Positions 22,907 to 34,450 are shown, counted from the stretch's first letter. The stretch: DNA of 43,863 bases from Cladosporium sp. IMV 00045 (GCA_001931905.2 MSJI02000833.1:1-43863), one strand, 5' to 3'. Translations and numbers: made by a program. Notes: generated by a model not told the origin, from the sequence alone.

Positions 22907-23340
22907 CTTGGCGGTGTCTCGAAGGTTGCTTTCTGTTCGATGCGCGTGAAGCTGGACGGTGTTGGTGAAAAAGCACAGTAACTCGAGGGATAGAAGAGGG
23001 TGGGTGTGTAAGAGTAGGTCGAGAGAAGGAATCGTGGAGAATGCAGGAGTCTGCGTTCGTCACCGGATCACTGCTGGCGGTACTTCTGAGCGAGTGCACT
23101 CCAGTAGCGGCTGTTTATCACTCGCTCGCAGGTTTCGGCGTCGCTGGCCTCTCTGAGACACCAACGACGTCATTAAGGTCCACGTGATCTCGCGCTTTCC
23201 TCGCTGCGCCACGCCAAAGAAGGCGCGGGCTAGTGGTGCCCTGAGTAGATCGCAGCTTGGACATAAATCACAACAACACACTCTAGCCGGTTCGGAGAGG
23301 TTGAGGAGAGAATTAGCTAGATGGACACAGCGCATCCACG
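22907..23340. promoter_or_regulatory. Bidirectional promoter between CHO1 and APC2
   Basis: 434 bp separate the two start codons. Nothing like a TATA box or an inositol-response CATGTGAAAT element is obvious. Confidence 0.5.
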
Positions 23341-26010
23341 ATGGCTGCCGTCGACACACAGCTGAGATCGGTGTTTCCTTCAAAAGTCTACACCACACCG
23401 ACTCCCGAGACCAGCCCTAGCATAGGAAGTCTTTCCTCTCCAGGCCAGCCATTTGGAGGCTTCAATATTCCCGAGAGTGCCGCAAACGAGGCCGTTCGTA
23501 TAGCAAAGGCCTGGAGCACAGCAACAAGATATCTGGACTGTGAGCTTCGGAGTGAAGAGCAGGCTTCTCCCCAAAATCACGATATCGATGCCTTCGATCT
23601 ACTACTCGCGACCAACAATCAAACGGCCACTTTAGCGGACTGGTATCTCAACAGCATTTCGTCCTACTTCAGGCAACATGTGCTGCCTGACCTTTCTCAA
23701 TGGCAAGGACCTGTCGCGGTCTCAAGAGCAAACTCACTGATCACGTCAACCGTGCAAACTCTTGAGGACGCCCAAGAATTTTTCCTCGAACCTCTGGCAC
23801 TTCTGTCATCGGTTGCACAGGGCACTCTGCTTGATTCAAGGGTCGAGGCGTTCAGTGAGCTTATTCTGAGAAGATGGCATTCCCTGGTGCTTTATTCATT
23901 GCCCCGCCAACGAGTGATGAAAACGCTGGGAAGCGCTCTATACCAGCACATGCGCACCGAACTTGGAATCTACAGTAATCCGGAGAAATGCCTCAAAGAC
24001 GACCGCTGTTACTGTAAGATCGACTTTAGAGGATTTCCCCTCAAATCATTGCAGCGAGTTGGTCTCGGTGGTGAGCTTGCTCAGCGAGCTTTGGCACTCG
24101 GCACGCATAGGCTGCTGGAAGGTCCCGCTGTAGAGAGGCGATGCTTTCAGGTCGACTGGACCGGACACAGGACTGTCGTTCCACGCTTGAAAGCCTGGAT
24201 TGAAGATTGCTTTGCGCCGTGCATTGAAAGTGCAATCAGCACGCTTATTGGAGCGCCTTTCAATTTCACCAAAAATGACGTCGAACGAATGGCTTCGAGC
24301 ACAGTCATGAATCTTGTACGAAAACGGACCGATACACTCTTTGACTATGTCAAAGTCTGGCCTGAGAGCACTGGAGCATTGCTTGACGTCAAGGAGCACA
24401 TCTCCACGGGCACCACCCTTGAAAAGGCAGCGTTGTGCACAGCCTTCATTCGTCAAGTGCAGACACGCATACTGCATGCTGGTGCCACGACCGTCGAAGT
24501 TCTGAGCGTTTATGTTAATGTAATCCACGCATTCAAGCTGCTCGACGCCCGCGGTGTACTTCTCGACAAAGTGGCTGCACCTCTTCGCAGTTATCTGAGG
24601 TCACGCGATGATACTGTCAGTGTGATAGCTGCGAGCTTCCTTGCTGACATCGACACCGAGGGCAACATGACGGGAGAGAACGATGACAAAGTCTGCGTCG
24701 ACATTGCCCGGGCAGCTCAAACGTCATCGCTGGAAGAGTCAAGAGACGATAAAGGCCTGAACTGGGACGACATGGACTGGGTGCCCGATCCAATCGATGC
24801 GGGCTCAAATCACAAGTATAACAAGTCTGAGGATGTCTTGTCTTACATTCTGGGCTTGTTCGACCAAGAAGACTTCATTAAGGAGGTGACAAACGTTCTG
24901 GCACAGCATCTCTTGCAAGCCACGGATCCTGAATTCGCCAAAGAGACAAGACTTGTCGAGCTGTTCAAATCTCGCTTTGACCCAAGCAAGCTGCAAGCAG
25001 CTGAAGTCATGCTGAAGGACATGCGCGACTCTGTCATGCTGGAGAAGCGCATCCTGCCGGGCCGCAAGCGCAGGACTTCAACGCCTACCCCTCGCGACAT
25101 CCAGGCTGCAATCCCAGACGAAGGCATCACTCTGCCTATGCTATACCGACAATTCGAACATCGCATGAAGCATGCACAATTCCTCGCTGTGGTCAAAGTC
25201 GTCGCCAATCGTCGCAACGATCTCTATTTCCCCAAGCGTGGCCGACGTCCATCCTTCCCAGAAGACGACTCACCACAGAAAACCGACGATGGCCACAATA
25301 CCAGCTTCCGCATCCTCTCAAGCTTTTTCTGGCCGCAACTTCGCTCAAATAAATTCAAACTCCCCGACAACTTCACCTCAACCCTCAACCACACCAGCGA
25401 GATGTTCTCACGCTACAGCGGCCAACGCCGACTCGAATGGCAAGACGCCCTGGGCCGCATGTCCGTCTCCCTCGAGCTGGAAGACCGCACCATCGACGAG
25501 CCGGACATCCCCGCCTGGCGCGCCAGCGTCATCCATGCCTTCTCCTCCGCAGAAGACCAAGCCAACGCCGAACCACCCAGCCTCACAGCCGAAGAACTGC
25601 AATCCCTCCTCTCCATGGACGCCGACCTCGTCTCCGACGCCCTATCCTTCTGGTCCCACAAACGTGTCCTCTACCAGCCCTCGCCCGGGCAGTACAGCGT
25701 GCTGGAGCGGCTGGACATGGACGTCGAGCCCGCCGCGAGCGCCGCGCAGGGCGAAGACGAGGCTTTCTCTGCGGTCAAATCGCAAGACGCCGTACTGCGG
25801 GAGAACGCGCCGATGTTCGAGATTTTCATCGCCAACATGCTGCGCAACAGCGGGCCGAAAGAGGTCGGTGGCATGATGGGCATTGCCAATATGCTCAAGA
25901 TGGTGCTGCCGACTTTCACGTATGGTGAGGAGGAGGTGGTGTTTTTGCTGGGGGAGATGGAGGGCAGGGGCGAGGTTGTCAGGGAGGGGGAGGTGTGGAA
26001 GGTGGTTTGA
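23341..26010 (+). CDS. APC2: Anaphase-promoting complex subunit 2 (cullin-like)
   Basis: APC2 is the cullin scaffold of the APC/C ubiquitin ligase, pairing with the RING subunit APC11 to drive mitotic exit in the nucleus. One exon encodes 889 residues. The N-terminal half is helical repeat. The cullin-homology region is clear: the RGVLLDKVAAPLRSYLRSR block (about 400-425), DMDWVPDPIDAG (about 478-490), the ILSSFFWPQL motif and FSRYSGQRRLEW with LELEDRT (about 655-720). The C-terminal winged-helix B domain ends the protein (GEMEGRGEVVREGEVWKVV). No neddylation-type lysine motif is expected in APC2. The coding strand is C-rich at 25300-25680 and turns strongly G-rich over the last 100 bp. It is convergent with the BLI-3-like gene. 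Confidence 0.92.
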   Translation: MAAVDTQLRSVFPSKVYTTPTPETSPSIGSLSSPGQPFGGFNIPESAANEAVRIAKAWSTATRYLDCELRSEEQASPQNHDIDAFDLLLATNNQTATLADWYLNSISSYFRQHVLPDLSQWQGPVAVSRANSLITSTVQTLEDAQEFFLEPLALLSSVAQGTLLDSRVEAFSELILRRWHSLVLYSLPRQRVMKTLGSALYQHMRTELGIYSNPEKCLKDDRCYCKIDFRGFPLKSLQRVGLGGELAQRALALGTHRLLEGPAVERRCFQVDWTGHRTVVPRLKAWIEDCFAPCIESAISTLIGAPFNFTKNDVERMASSTVMNLVRKRTDTLFDYVKVWPESTGALLDVKEHISTGTTLEKAALCTAFIRQVQTRILHAGATTVEVLSVYVNVIHAFKLLDARGVLLDKVAAPLRSYLRSRDDTVSVIAASFLADIDTEGNMTGENDDKVCVDIARAAQTSSLEESRDDKGLNWDDMDWVPDPIDAGSNHKYNKSEDVLSYILGLFDQEDFIKEVTNVLAQHLLQATDPEFAKETRLVELFKSRFDPSKLQAAEVMLKDMRDSVMLEKRILPGRKRRTSTPTPRDIQAAIPDEGITLPMLYRQFEHRMKHAQFLAVVKVVANRRNDLYFPKRGRRPSFPEDDSPQKTDDGHNTSFRILSSFFWPQLRSNKFKLPDNFTSTLNHTSEMFSRYSGQRRLEWQDALGRMSVSLELEDRTIDEPDIPAWRASVIHAFSSAEDQANAEPPSLTAEELQSLLSMDADLVSDALSFWSHKRVLYQPSPGQYSVLERLDMDVEPAASAAQGEDEAFSAVKSQDAVLRENAPMFEIFIANMLRNSGPKEVGGMMGIANMLKMVLPTFTYGEEEVVFLLGEMEGRGEVVREGEVWKVV

Positions 26011-26328
26011 GTGAGGTGAGGGGGGTGTTTGTTGGGATTGTTAGATTTGGGCTTGCATAATTGTGATACCACTACGAAAGCCTTTGCAGATGACCGTTGA
26101 ACGGACAGGGTGTGGATTCCTACAATCCGACTACACATGTCATGAGACCATTGAAGGTGCAAAAACTCAAAGTCGGCTTCTATTTCTGACAGAGGGAAAA
26201 CAAATTATTATTCATGATCCGAGCCTCGTTATATATTGCTGAGTCGTGGCGCAGGAATCGTCAAATTTGCAAGGAACATATCATGACAAGTCCCCGTCCA
26301 GGCCTTCATAGCCTTCAGTAGTAAGGAC
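26011..26328. other. Convergent 3' intergenic region
   Basis: 318 bp between the stop codons of APC2 and the BLI-3-like gene, presumably both 3' UTRs. No gene is seen. Confidence 0.5.
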
Positions 26329-27246
26329 TTACGAGCTCATAGAGCTATCGCTCTTCCTGGCCTGCGCGATTTCATCCTCCTTGAGTTCGCGCAGCGTGCC
26401 CGTGTTGGCCACGCCACCGGTCAAATTGGCGCCAACGATTTCCTTCGTGAAGCCCAGGCCGCCAACTTCATGCTTCCAGTACGAGATATCTGCGAAGAAA
26501 AGTCCCGTCAGCTCAATCACTCCCACAAAATCCCCTGCCCCTTCAGATGTTCAGTCAGTCAAACTCACACTTCGGCTTGATCTCAATCAGCTTCATTCTC
26601 GGATCCTCGGGCCCGCCGGTGTGCACGCCGTCCTTGAGGTCGCCGAACCAGGCCGCCGCGCCTTTGCTCCAGACTTCTTTGATGCGCGGGTCGGAGTTGG
26701 AGGTGACGACGGCTTCGCCCGTCACGGAGACCCAGTCCTGGTTGCTGGAGTTGGTGAAGGAAATGCAGGCCTCGGGCTTGCCTTGCTCGAGGTCGGTGAA
26801 TTTCTGGCTGTGCGCGTTGGCCAGGAAGAGGAAGTCCGGTCCCGTGCGTTTGGCGATGGCCATGGAGCGGGCGACGGGCTGGGGAGAGCGGTGTTAGTTG
26901 ATGATTTTGGATTGATAGGGTATGTGACAGGTGGGGTTTGTTGTTGGAGGGAGCTCACGCCGATGCCTGGACGGTAGGTGCCCAGCATGCCGATTTTGAG
27001 GCCGTCGATGATGGCGTACAGATCTTTGGTCTTGGTGTCGAGGGAGGCTTCGGTGTCGAACTGCTTGGAGACCGATGGGTCGGTTTTGGAGTTGACCTCC
27101 TCGGGCTTCAGCGGCTCGGGCATGGTGAGTTTGGTGCTTGCTGCGAAAGATCTGACGGGGAAGGAAATGAGAGGAGAGGGTTTTGTGCAAGTCTGGATGG
27201 AAATTCGTGAGGCGAGAGATGTGAGGGTGCGGCGGGTGGTGAACAT
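26329..27246 (-). CDS. bli-3: Pyridoxamine 5'-phosphate oxidase-like flavin-binding stress protein (BLI-3 family)
   Basis: Three exons (27246-26959, 26878-26569, 26489-26329) give 252 residues. The split-barrel PNPOx-like/general stress protein 26 domain runs from about 65 to 215, with IDGLKIGMLGTYRPGIG, PVARSMAIAKR, PDFLFLANAHSQKFTDL, DWVSVTGEA, KEVWSKGAAAWFGD and LIEIKPKYISYW. In Neurospora the homologue bli-3 is blue-light inducible. The family binds FMN or F420 and is not a true PNPOx. The C-terminal tail is a family-typical GFTKEIVGANLTGG segment plus a polar end. The first 41 residues hold six basic and no acidic residues, which predicts a mitochondrial presequence. Initiation at Met42 (27123) would give a cytosolic form that matches the usual family start. 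Confidence 0.82.
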
Positions 27247-30200
27247 TGTCTTCTAGATCAAGTGGAAGAGATGGTTGGGAGGTTTATATAATTGACAGTA
27301 AGGTTGGATTCAACCTCAGCTACCTACCCCTCTGTAATGCCAATGCTGCAGAAAGGCGGCGGGATGCGTATTTGCCCGCTCCGAGGGTGTCGCGTTTGTC
27401 ACCTATTCGCGAGCATGATGGTAGAGTGTAGGTAAGAGTGACGCGCTTCTGGGGCGATTTTGGCGAAAGTCATGATGTAAGGAAGCTGCAAGACCAGGAG
27501 AGCTGCGACAGAGCGGAGAATTGGACCCTCTTGTTTTTGATCTCGGGCAGTTTTGCCATGATGTTTGATGGCGATGAGATCTCGAGATCGACTTTTTCGT
27601 CGTTCACCACCGGGGGGTTTCTTGCAGGACGGATGTGAGGACCATCCGCCAGCCGAAGTGTAGTGACGTTGGAGATGATGCTCTGGGGGCTTGGTATGAT
27701 CGTATCTTGCTAGAACGACACATCTCTTGCTTCTCGAAGAGGTAGCTGCACGTATGTGCTTGTCTGCTGACCCAGGTCTGTATCAATTCATGTACGTGCG
27801 ATTCATCGGAGTCAGACACACTCATCATGCAATGATCTCGTTGTCCACAGACGACATGTACCGAGGCGATTCGCCACTCTGAGCTCCAACCCTAACCCTA
27901 GCAGATATATGCATCCAGAAATGCCATCCAGACATTGCTCGATAATGCAATAAGAAACACGCAGATACTTTGTAGCAAAGAACGATACTGCAGATCATCA
28001 TGCTATATCATCTAAGAAGAGATCAACAGGCAATTTGCTTAGCGATATACAGTCGACAATACTCATACCTTAGGTAGCACCTTCTTTCATTTCGAATTTA
28101 GTCATCCACAATTCCATCCAAGCAACCACACGATAGCAAGACCGCCAAAGTGCTTTGACTTCACATGGTATACACTCGACAAATCTGCGAATTCTGATGA
28201 ATGACTCATTGAAAGGAAAGAAGCAATTGATTTGGTACAATGCATATGCTACCGTTGACGGTGACAAGGATATCTAAAGGCCCTAGTGAACCTGAAGAGA
28301 GCAGGCAACGTTTTTGGCACATGACCATCGCGCGAACAACAATCACTTTACCACAATGCTCTTCGCCTAGCAATTCTGCTATACTCACACTTAAGAGTCT
28401 ACGATGCGACTGCGCCCCTCATGCTACGCTCTGCCAATCCTATATCGGTCGTGAAGAAGCATGCGACACGACTTGTCAGAGTAAGCGCTCCGCTCAGGTC
28501 GCACAACCTGTCATCAAGTGCGATAGAGCACATCAATGGTCTGGTCACCCACTCAATGCAGATGTGAGCTCAAGAACTCGAACGCTGCAGTGCCGTAGGA
28601 CTGGACCATGGGCAAAACATGGGAAGGGTACGAGCCAAAGTGCGGAGAAAGCAAACCATCTCATCACTCGCGCATCCAGAACAGCGGCAGCACACATCGA
28701 ACAAGCAGAAGCAGAGTCGAGATCACCAACGCAGGAAGCAACAACACCAGACGAGGGAAGTGTGAAGGTCTGAAAGTAAGCGCTAGCCACTCCAGACCTT
28801 CTTCTCTCGCAGACACCAACAAACAAAAGTGCAAGTACATGTCGAAGAGTGGTAGACCAAACGGCCTCGCTCTTCCATGTCAATGGAACACAGCCAGCCA
28901 CGCAAGCTTCAGAGTGAGACATGCCGCGTAGGGCAAAGAAAGTGATTATTTCTCTGCGAGCGAGTAGTGTCTGGAACTCTGGAGTGAACAATCTTGTTAG
29001 TGGACTAACTACCATGCGGGGGTTTGTCCATTGAATTGGAATGGTCTTTACACACAGGACACAGAGCGACTGGCTTGGGGGAACGTGGGCTCCCCTAACT
29101 ACTCAAAACAGCATGGAGCACATGGAGTCTGTGATACGAGCGCAAAGCATTGGGTATGCCCATGAATATTATAGTACGGGGTTGTCAATAGTTAGGAGGG
29201 AGTGACATTTTCCAACCAGTGATGGTGAGCTTGGATGTCTCTCCCACCCCTGGCTGACTTTGCTTGGTCTCAGCGCGAGCGCGGCGCGCCGGACGCCGTT
29301 GAGAGGATTTGCCGATGTTATATTACCGTATTTCAGCGTGGAGGTGGAAGAGGGCCGTGGAGAAGAGAGAGAGGGATCCGCGAACGAGAGTCGAGGAAGT
29401 GGAAGAGAACGCTTGGGGGCGAGACTCTTCTTCTCTTGGAGCGTTCTCGGGAGCGCTTGTTTTCTTCAGCGCCGAGGAAGGTCGAGAAAGTCTAGGCCGA
29501 GAGCTAGGAGATGCTGGATGCTGGTATGGATTATTGACGGGAGGTTGGCACGGCAGACTGACTGATGGCTGACTTCTTTTCAGTGTGAGAGTCTGACAGA
29601 GAAGGGTTGGTGCTTTACGTGTATTTGTATCTGCTCGTGTTGTAGGCTACACGAATCGTCACTGACGGCGCTACAGGATAATGGCGCTACAGGATTGATT
29701 GGAGTGAAGCCATCACCAGCCAGACACAGGATGGCTCGGGACCAGACACGCGACGATCACGAGCGCTTCTTGGGGTTGTCAGGCGAACTAACTCTAAAGG
29801 GAAGACGAGACTTGCGGTTCCTGGCCGCCAAATCATGTTCAGCCAATCAACACAGTCAGCAAAGTGGATCGGCGGAAACAAGCGAGATTGCATCTCACCT
29901 CCCCCCTGTCGGTGTGAAATGGAAAGTGTCGATCTGTAGCCCGGGCATATCGCTCGCTCTGTCAATTCAAAACCCTCGCTCGCTGCCTACTACTCTCCCT
30001 TTCGCAATCCCACAACTCGTCCCGCTATCCGCCGTCGTCTTCATCCCAAAAAAAAAAAAAGCCTTTGTGCTTCCACGCTCGTTGAATCGCTGCTCCGGCA
30101 CGAATTCCATTCATTCCTTACCCAACAACCCAAGCATTCCAGCGGAATCAGCCATCAACTGTAAGTCGACCACATTTCCCCTGTTCAGCTCTATTCACCG

Positions 30201-30433
30201 CCCTGCGCACCTCTCCCCAACCGCTCGCCATTGTTTGCCTGTCGCGGGCGCGTCGCTGTCACCACTATCGTATTGTGTGGCATCATTGCATATCCACAAT
30301 CGATATTGCAATATCGACATCAATATCGGCCAGCACGCTCGAGCCACACCTTGCAATTCATCAAAAACATTCTCTGACTCCGCTGGCCGGTAGCACCCGT
30401 CTTTTCAAACGACAAAATCACAACACCACCACA
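27247..30433. other. 3.2-kb intergenic region, no gene recognised
   Basis: ORFs up to about 230 codons occur, but none has a domain, signal peptide or plausible splice structure. Bases 27888-27901 read AACCCTAACCCTAG, about two telomere-type units. The part from about 29900 to 30433 is the likely promoter and leader of the GH17 gene. It includes a 13-A run (30048-30060), several CT-rich stretches and a possible 5'-UTR intron donor (gtaagt at about 30160). A non-coding RNA cannot be excluded. Confidence 0.4.
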
Positions 30434-31717
30434 ATGAAAGCCGGTCTTCTCAGCATCGCCGCTCTGTCGGCCGTTGCCGTCGCTCAGCCCCAGCACGGCG
30501 CTCACCGTCACCGCCACGCGAAGAAGCAGGCCGTCGAGTACGTGACCGATGTCACCTACGTGACCGCCGAGCCCGACGTTGTCTACGTCGACCAGAACGG
30601 CAACAAGGTCTCCGGCAAGGCTGAGCCCACCACCGCTCCCGCTGCTGCCGCCTCCGGTCCCGTCGACTACAGCAAGATCGACTACTCTGGCGTTGACTGG
30701 GACAACGTCGACTACGGCTTCGGCAACAAGGGCGGCAACAAGGACGACAGCAAGCCTTCGTCCGACAGCAAGAACGAGGCCTCCGCCCCGGCCTCTTCTC
30801 CTGCTCCTTCCTCTGCTCCGGCTCCTTCTTCCTACGCTGCTCCCTCCTCCAGCCAGGCTGAGCAGTCCGCCGCCCCCTCTTCTTCCTCGAGCTCTTCCAG
30901 CTCTTCCAGCGGCAGCTCTTCTGACTCCGGCTCCAACTCTGGCATGGGTTTCTCTTACTCTCCTTACAACGCAGACCACTCTTGCAAGACCAAGGACCAG
31001 ATCTCCCAGGACCTGAACGCCATTGACGGCTACGGCTCCATCCGCATGTACGGTGTTGACTGCGACCAGGTCGCACCTATCGTCTCCATCGCCAGGGAGA
31101 AGAACTGGGAGGTCTTCGCCGGTGTCTTCGACATCAACAGCGTCGAGCAAGAGGTCGAGACCATGTCCAAGGCCCTGAACGGCGACTGGAGCAACATCAA
31201 GACCGTCTCCGTTGGAAACGAGGGTGTCAACAACGGCCAGTACAGCGTCAGCGACGTCAAGGCTGCTGTCGAGAAGGCCCGCGAGTGCCTCAGCGAGTCT
31301 GGCTACTCTGGCGATGTCGTCACCGTCGACACTTTCATCGCTGCCATCAACAACCCGGGTCTCTGCGATGTCGGTGACTACGTCGCCGTCAACTGCCACG
31401 CTTTCTTCGACGGTGGCGTCACCGCCGACAAGTCTGGCAAGTTCGTTCTCGAGCAGACCCAGCGCGTTTCCGAGGCTTGCGGTGGCAAGCGCGTCGTCAT
31501 CACCGAGGCTGGCTGGCCTTCCCAGGGTAACTCCAACGGCAAGGCTGTTCCCTCCAAGGAGAACCAGAAGGCCGCCGTCAAGGACCTCAAGGACAACTTC
31601 TCCAGCGACCTCTACATGTTCACCGCCTACAACGGCTACTGGAAGCAGAGCGACGCCGACAAGTTCGGCATTGAGGCCTACTGGGGCATCTACGGCGACT
31701 GCCCTTCTGAGTCGTAG
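30434..31717 (+). CDS. GH17 family cell-wall beta-1,3-glucanase / glucanosyltransferase-like protein (Scw4/Mp65 type)
   Basis: The single-exon protein has 427 residues and is secreted: signal peptide 1-18 (MKAGLLSIAALSAVAVAQ), then a His/Lys-rich segment with a possible KK processing site. A Ser/Pro/Ala-rich linker (about 105-175, including an 11-Ser run) joins it to the catalytic domain (about 178-427). The two GH17 carboxylates are visible: Glu263 in VSVGNEG as acid/base and Glu358 in ITEAGWPSQG as nucleophile. The family hydrolyses or transglycosylates beta-1,3-glucan during wall remodelling. No GPI signal is present at the C-terminus (GDCPSES). Codons end mostly in C or G, as in a highly expressed gene. 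The ATG at 30434 is chosen because it places the signal peptide first; upstream frame extension has no ATG. Confidence 0.9.
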   Translation: MKAGLLSIAALSAVAVAQPQHGAHRHRHAKKQAVEYVTDVTYVTAEPDVVYVDQNGNKVSGKAEPTTAPAAAASGPVDYSKIDYSGVDWDNVDYGFGNKGGNKDDSKPSSDSKNEASAPASSPAPSSAPAPSSYAAPSSSQAEQSAAPSSSSSSSSSSSGSSSDSGSNSGMGFSYSPYNADHSCKTKDQISQDLNAIDGYGSIRMYGVDCDQVAPIVSIAREKNWEVFAGVFDINSVEQEVETMSKALNGDWSNIKTVSVGNEGVNNGQYSVSDVKAAVEKARECLSESGYSGDVVTVDTFIAAINNPGLCDVGDYVAVNCHAFFDGGVTADKSGKFVLEQTQRVSEACGGKRVVITEAGWPSQGNSNGKAVPSKENQKAAVKDLKDNFSSDLYMFTAYNGYWKQSDADKFGIEAYWGIYGDCPSES

Positions 31718-32827
31718 ATTGTCTTCAAGCATCAGGTTGATGTTGCGATCGGGTATATTCGCTCGCCACATTGATGTCGCACGACGTGTACAGCTTGCCG
31801 TCTGCTAGCGCACTGCATGAAACACCGCACCGCCCAAACAATTTGGTTTGGAAATACAAGGATTGCATGGGAACAAGGGAGTTTCCCCTTGCTTTTTGAT
31901 TTACGACAGGATTTCGTTTTTTTTTCCTTCTTTCTTCACGAGGAGGGCAGGTTTTCCCCACCGCCCTTCACCTTTTCTCTTCTATCTCCTGCAGGGGCGC
32001 ACGTCAGTTCCAGTCTCGTGGGTTTTGAGCTTTCTTCCGGTGTGTGTGACGATGGGATTCTCGGGTTTGCGGCCAGATGCCTACATGTAGGGCATTGATC
32101 TGCCGCTACGAGAGAGAAAGAAAAAAAAAAAAAAGGTTGACTCTGTAGATACCCCTTTTTTATTTGACATGAATGGAACTTCTTTCTTCAGAACATGCTT
32201 GGCAGTCTCGCCATTCTCATTGCAATACTTTCATCGGAATGTCGTCTACGTGAGCGTGTCTCTCGGCACCAGTCATCGAAGATGAACACGAATACCTATG
32301 TTTATGTACATACAGGTACGTCCTCGCGGTACTTGTAAATAAACACGTGTAATCACATCGCCGTAAAAGTCATTGATCTTCATGTGGAGTTCTAGGTTGA
32401 TGCGCTGGTGACGTCTTACTCCTGACCGCAGGGCAAGCAACATCCCAGAGAGGTGGATGCACTACAGAGCTAGAGCTGGAGCTTAATTGACCTCATCGTT
32501 CATCAAGCAGTCAGGGCAGTCCATGGTTTGGCCAATATTCGCGTATCTCTCTGCTCGAGTTTTGAGACGCTTTTGAAAGTATTGAGGACATCACAGATAC
32601 AACCCTTACTGATTTCAGTATCCACTTATTACTCGGAACTTCTGCCTACTGGAGTAGCTATAGCTACCTACCTACCTACCTACCTCTAAACCAACCGGCC
32701 GTTCCTATCCAAGGTCAACGGTATCAATTTCGCCACCACTTCAACTACCACCTCGCCCAACCGACGCATCGAACCTTTCTTCACCTCGCAATCCCCAAAA
32801 CCCACCACCCCACCCCAACCCCCAACC
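31718..32827. other. Intergenic region between the GH17 and PIMT genes
   Basis: About 1.1 kb. It contains a 14-A run (32121-32134), T-rich patches near 31917 and 32155, and a (CTAC)n microsatellite at 32664-32685. The last 100 bp before PIMT are C-rich. No gene is supported. Confidence 0.45.
32664..32685. repeat. (CTAC)5 microsatellite
   Basis: Five tandem CTAC units plus CT, about 140 bp upstream of the PIMT start codon. Confidence 0.9.
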
Positions 32828-33610
32828 ATGGCCTGGCGCTCCCACGGCACCAGCAACGCCACCCTCATCGCCTCCCTCACCACCAACAACCTGATAACCT
32901 CCCCCCGCGTCGCCAGCGCCATGACCTCCACCGACCGCGCGCACTTCTCCCCCACCGCGCCCTACCAAGACACGCCGCAAAGCATAGGCCACGGCGCCAC
33001 AATCTCCGCCCCGCACATGCACGCCAACGCCGCCGAGTCGCTCCTCCCCTACCTGCACCCTGGCGCGAGGGTACTCGACATCGGTAGCGGAAGCGGGTAT
33101 TTGACGTGCGTGCTTGCGCGGCTCGTGCAGCCCGGGGGAGAGGTCGTGGGGGTCGAGCATATTGAGGCGCTGAGAGAGATGGGGGAGCGGAATGCGAGGA
33201 AATCCGAGGAGGGAGCGGAGATGGTGAGGGAGGGGAGGGTGAGGTTTGTCAAGGGGGATGGGAGGATGGGGTGGAGGGAGGGCGCGCCTTGGGATGCTAT
33301 TCATGTTGGGGCGGCGAGTAAGGGTTTCGTGGGGGAGTTGGTCGAGCAGCTTGGACGGCCGGGGAGGTGAGTTTTTTTCTTGTTCTTGATTTCGTGTTTT
33401 ATTTTTTTCGGGGGTTGGGGTGGGTTGGAGGGGTTTGGAGGCTTCGATTGCTGACTGACTGGACGATAAAGGCTGTTCATCCCCGTCGAGGAGAATTTCG
33501 AGCAGAACATCTACGTGATCGACAAGGACGAGCAGGGCAACGTGACGAAGAAGAAGGAGTACGGCGTGCGCTACGTGCCGTTGACCGATTCGCCGGGGGA
33601 GCCTCCTTAA
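32828..33610 (+). CDS. pcm: Protein-L-isoaspartate O-methyltransferase
   Basis: PIMT methylates isoaspartyl residues in aged proteins with S-adenosylmethionine, starting their repair. Exons 32828-33366 and 33472-33610 (GTGAGT..AAAG, branch CTGAC) give 225 residues, the usual length. The start MAWRSHGTSNATLI matches the family. YQDTPQSIGHGATISAPHMHA (about 40-60) holds the substrate-side motif, and VLDIGSGSGYLT (about 79-90) is SAM motif I. WDAIHVGAAS and the exon-2 LFIPVE complete the pattern. The sense strand changes from 31 C/10 G per 60 bp near the start (32881-32940) to 6 C/32 G (33241-33300). Confidence 0.94.
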
Positions 33611-34450
33611 GGAGCCTGTTCTTTACTCTTTCTGATTGAGTATGATTGTTTTTTCTTCTCCAGAACTACTGGAACTACCATCGAACTTCCAGGGCCGGAG
33701 AGTCGTAGCTAAGGATTCGAGCCATGCGAGAGTGAGAGGGGCTACGAGGATTCACAGACGATGGTCAAGAAATACGAAGCAAATCAGTTCGAATCAAGAA
33801 AGTGCCGTAATCAAGTAGCAGACCAACTTCGATTTCTTTAGCAATGTTGCATTCCAGGCGATAGATATCGTCAATCGTTCAATATTCCGTGATGAAAAGT
33901 ATTATGTATCTCACGTCAAAACTTCGATAGTAGCAAAGGCTAGTGGAGCTCTCATTGTTCGACTACATACCTACTGAACGCCGAATCCGATTGCCCACAA
34001 CGTTTTTGCCAGCACCGCGATACAACATGGGGACTAGTTTCTAGGCCTTGCTCTCGACGATCATGCTTCACAAGAACCATAGATGGCATGGAATTGTCCC
34101 AAGCAAATCTAGGCGTATAGCCCTGACAAGCCTGGATCGCAGAGCCAGAAGTTCCGCGTTTTTCCCGAAGAACCTTTGCAAGCATCTTCAATTCGACTTT
34201 TCCAGGCCTTTTTGTCGACTACTTCTACACGCTCTTTTGGTTCTTTCCTTTCATCACTTCATCGCACTACCTGATTCGATCCGGAGCTCCTAAGCAATAT
34301 TGATCGGAGTCCCACAACCACAGCGCATCGCGAGACGCCTTCGCGCATGCGATCAGGAGATGACCTTCAAAATGAAGCATATATAAACAATAACCGCCCT
34401 TCCGGAATCATCCGCTTCCTACGGGACGAAAGCGAACCGCTACTTCACGA
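33611..34450. other. Intergenic region between PIMT and tRNA-Ile
   Basis: About 840 bp. No coding sequence or RNA gene is recognised before the tRNA. Confidence 0.4.

Noticed and set aside
27888..27901. Telomere-type repeat (CCCTAA)
   Set aside because: Only about two units in ordinary intergenic sequence; too short to be an interstitial telomere, and may be chance or a general-factor site.
28545..29015. A 156-codon minus-strand frame in the 3.2-kb gap
   Set aside because: No start context, splice pattern, domain or signal peptide, and composition looks like translated non-coding DNA.
30275..30433. Longer N-terminus for the GH17 protein
   Set aside because: The extension begins at a non-ATG codon and would bury the signal peptide.
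30320..31771. A 483-codon open frame antisense to the GH17 gene
   Set aside because: The GH17 gene has clear catalytic motifs and a signal peptide. The antisense frame is Gly/Val/Arg/Asp-rich without domains, which is what strong third-position G/C bias on the real strand produces.
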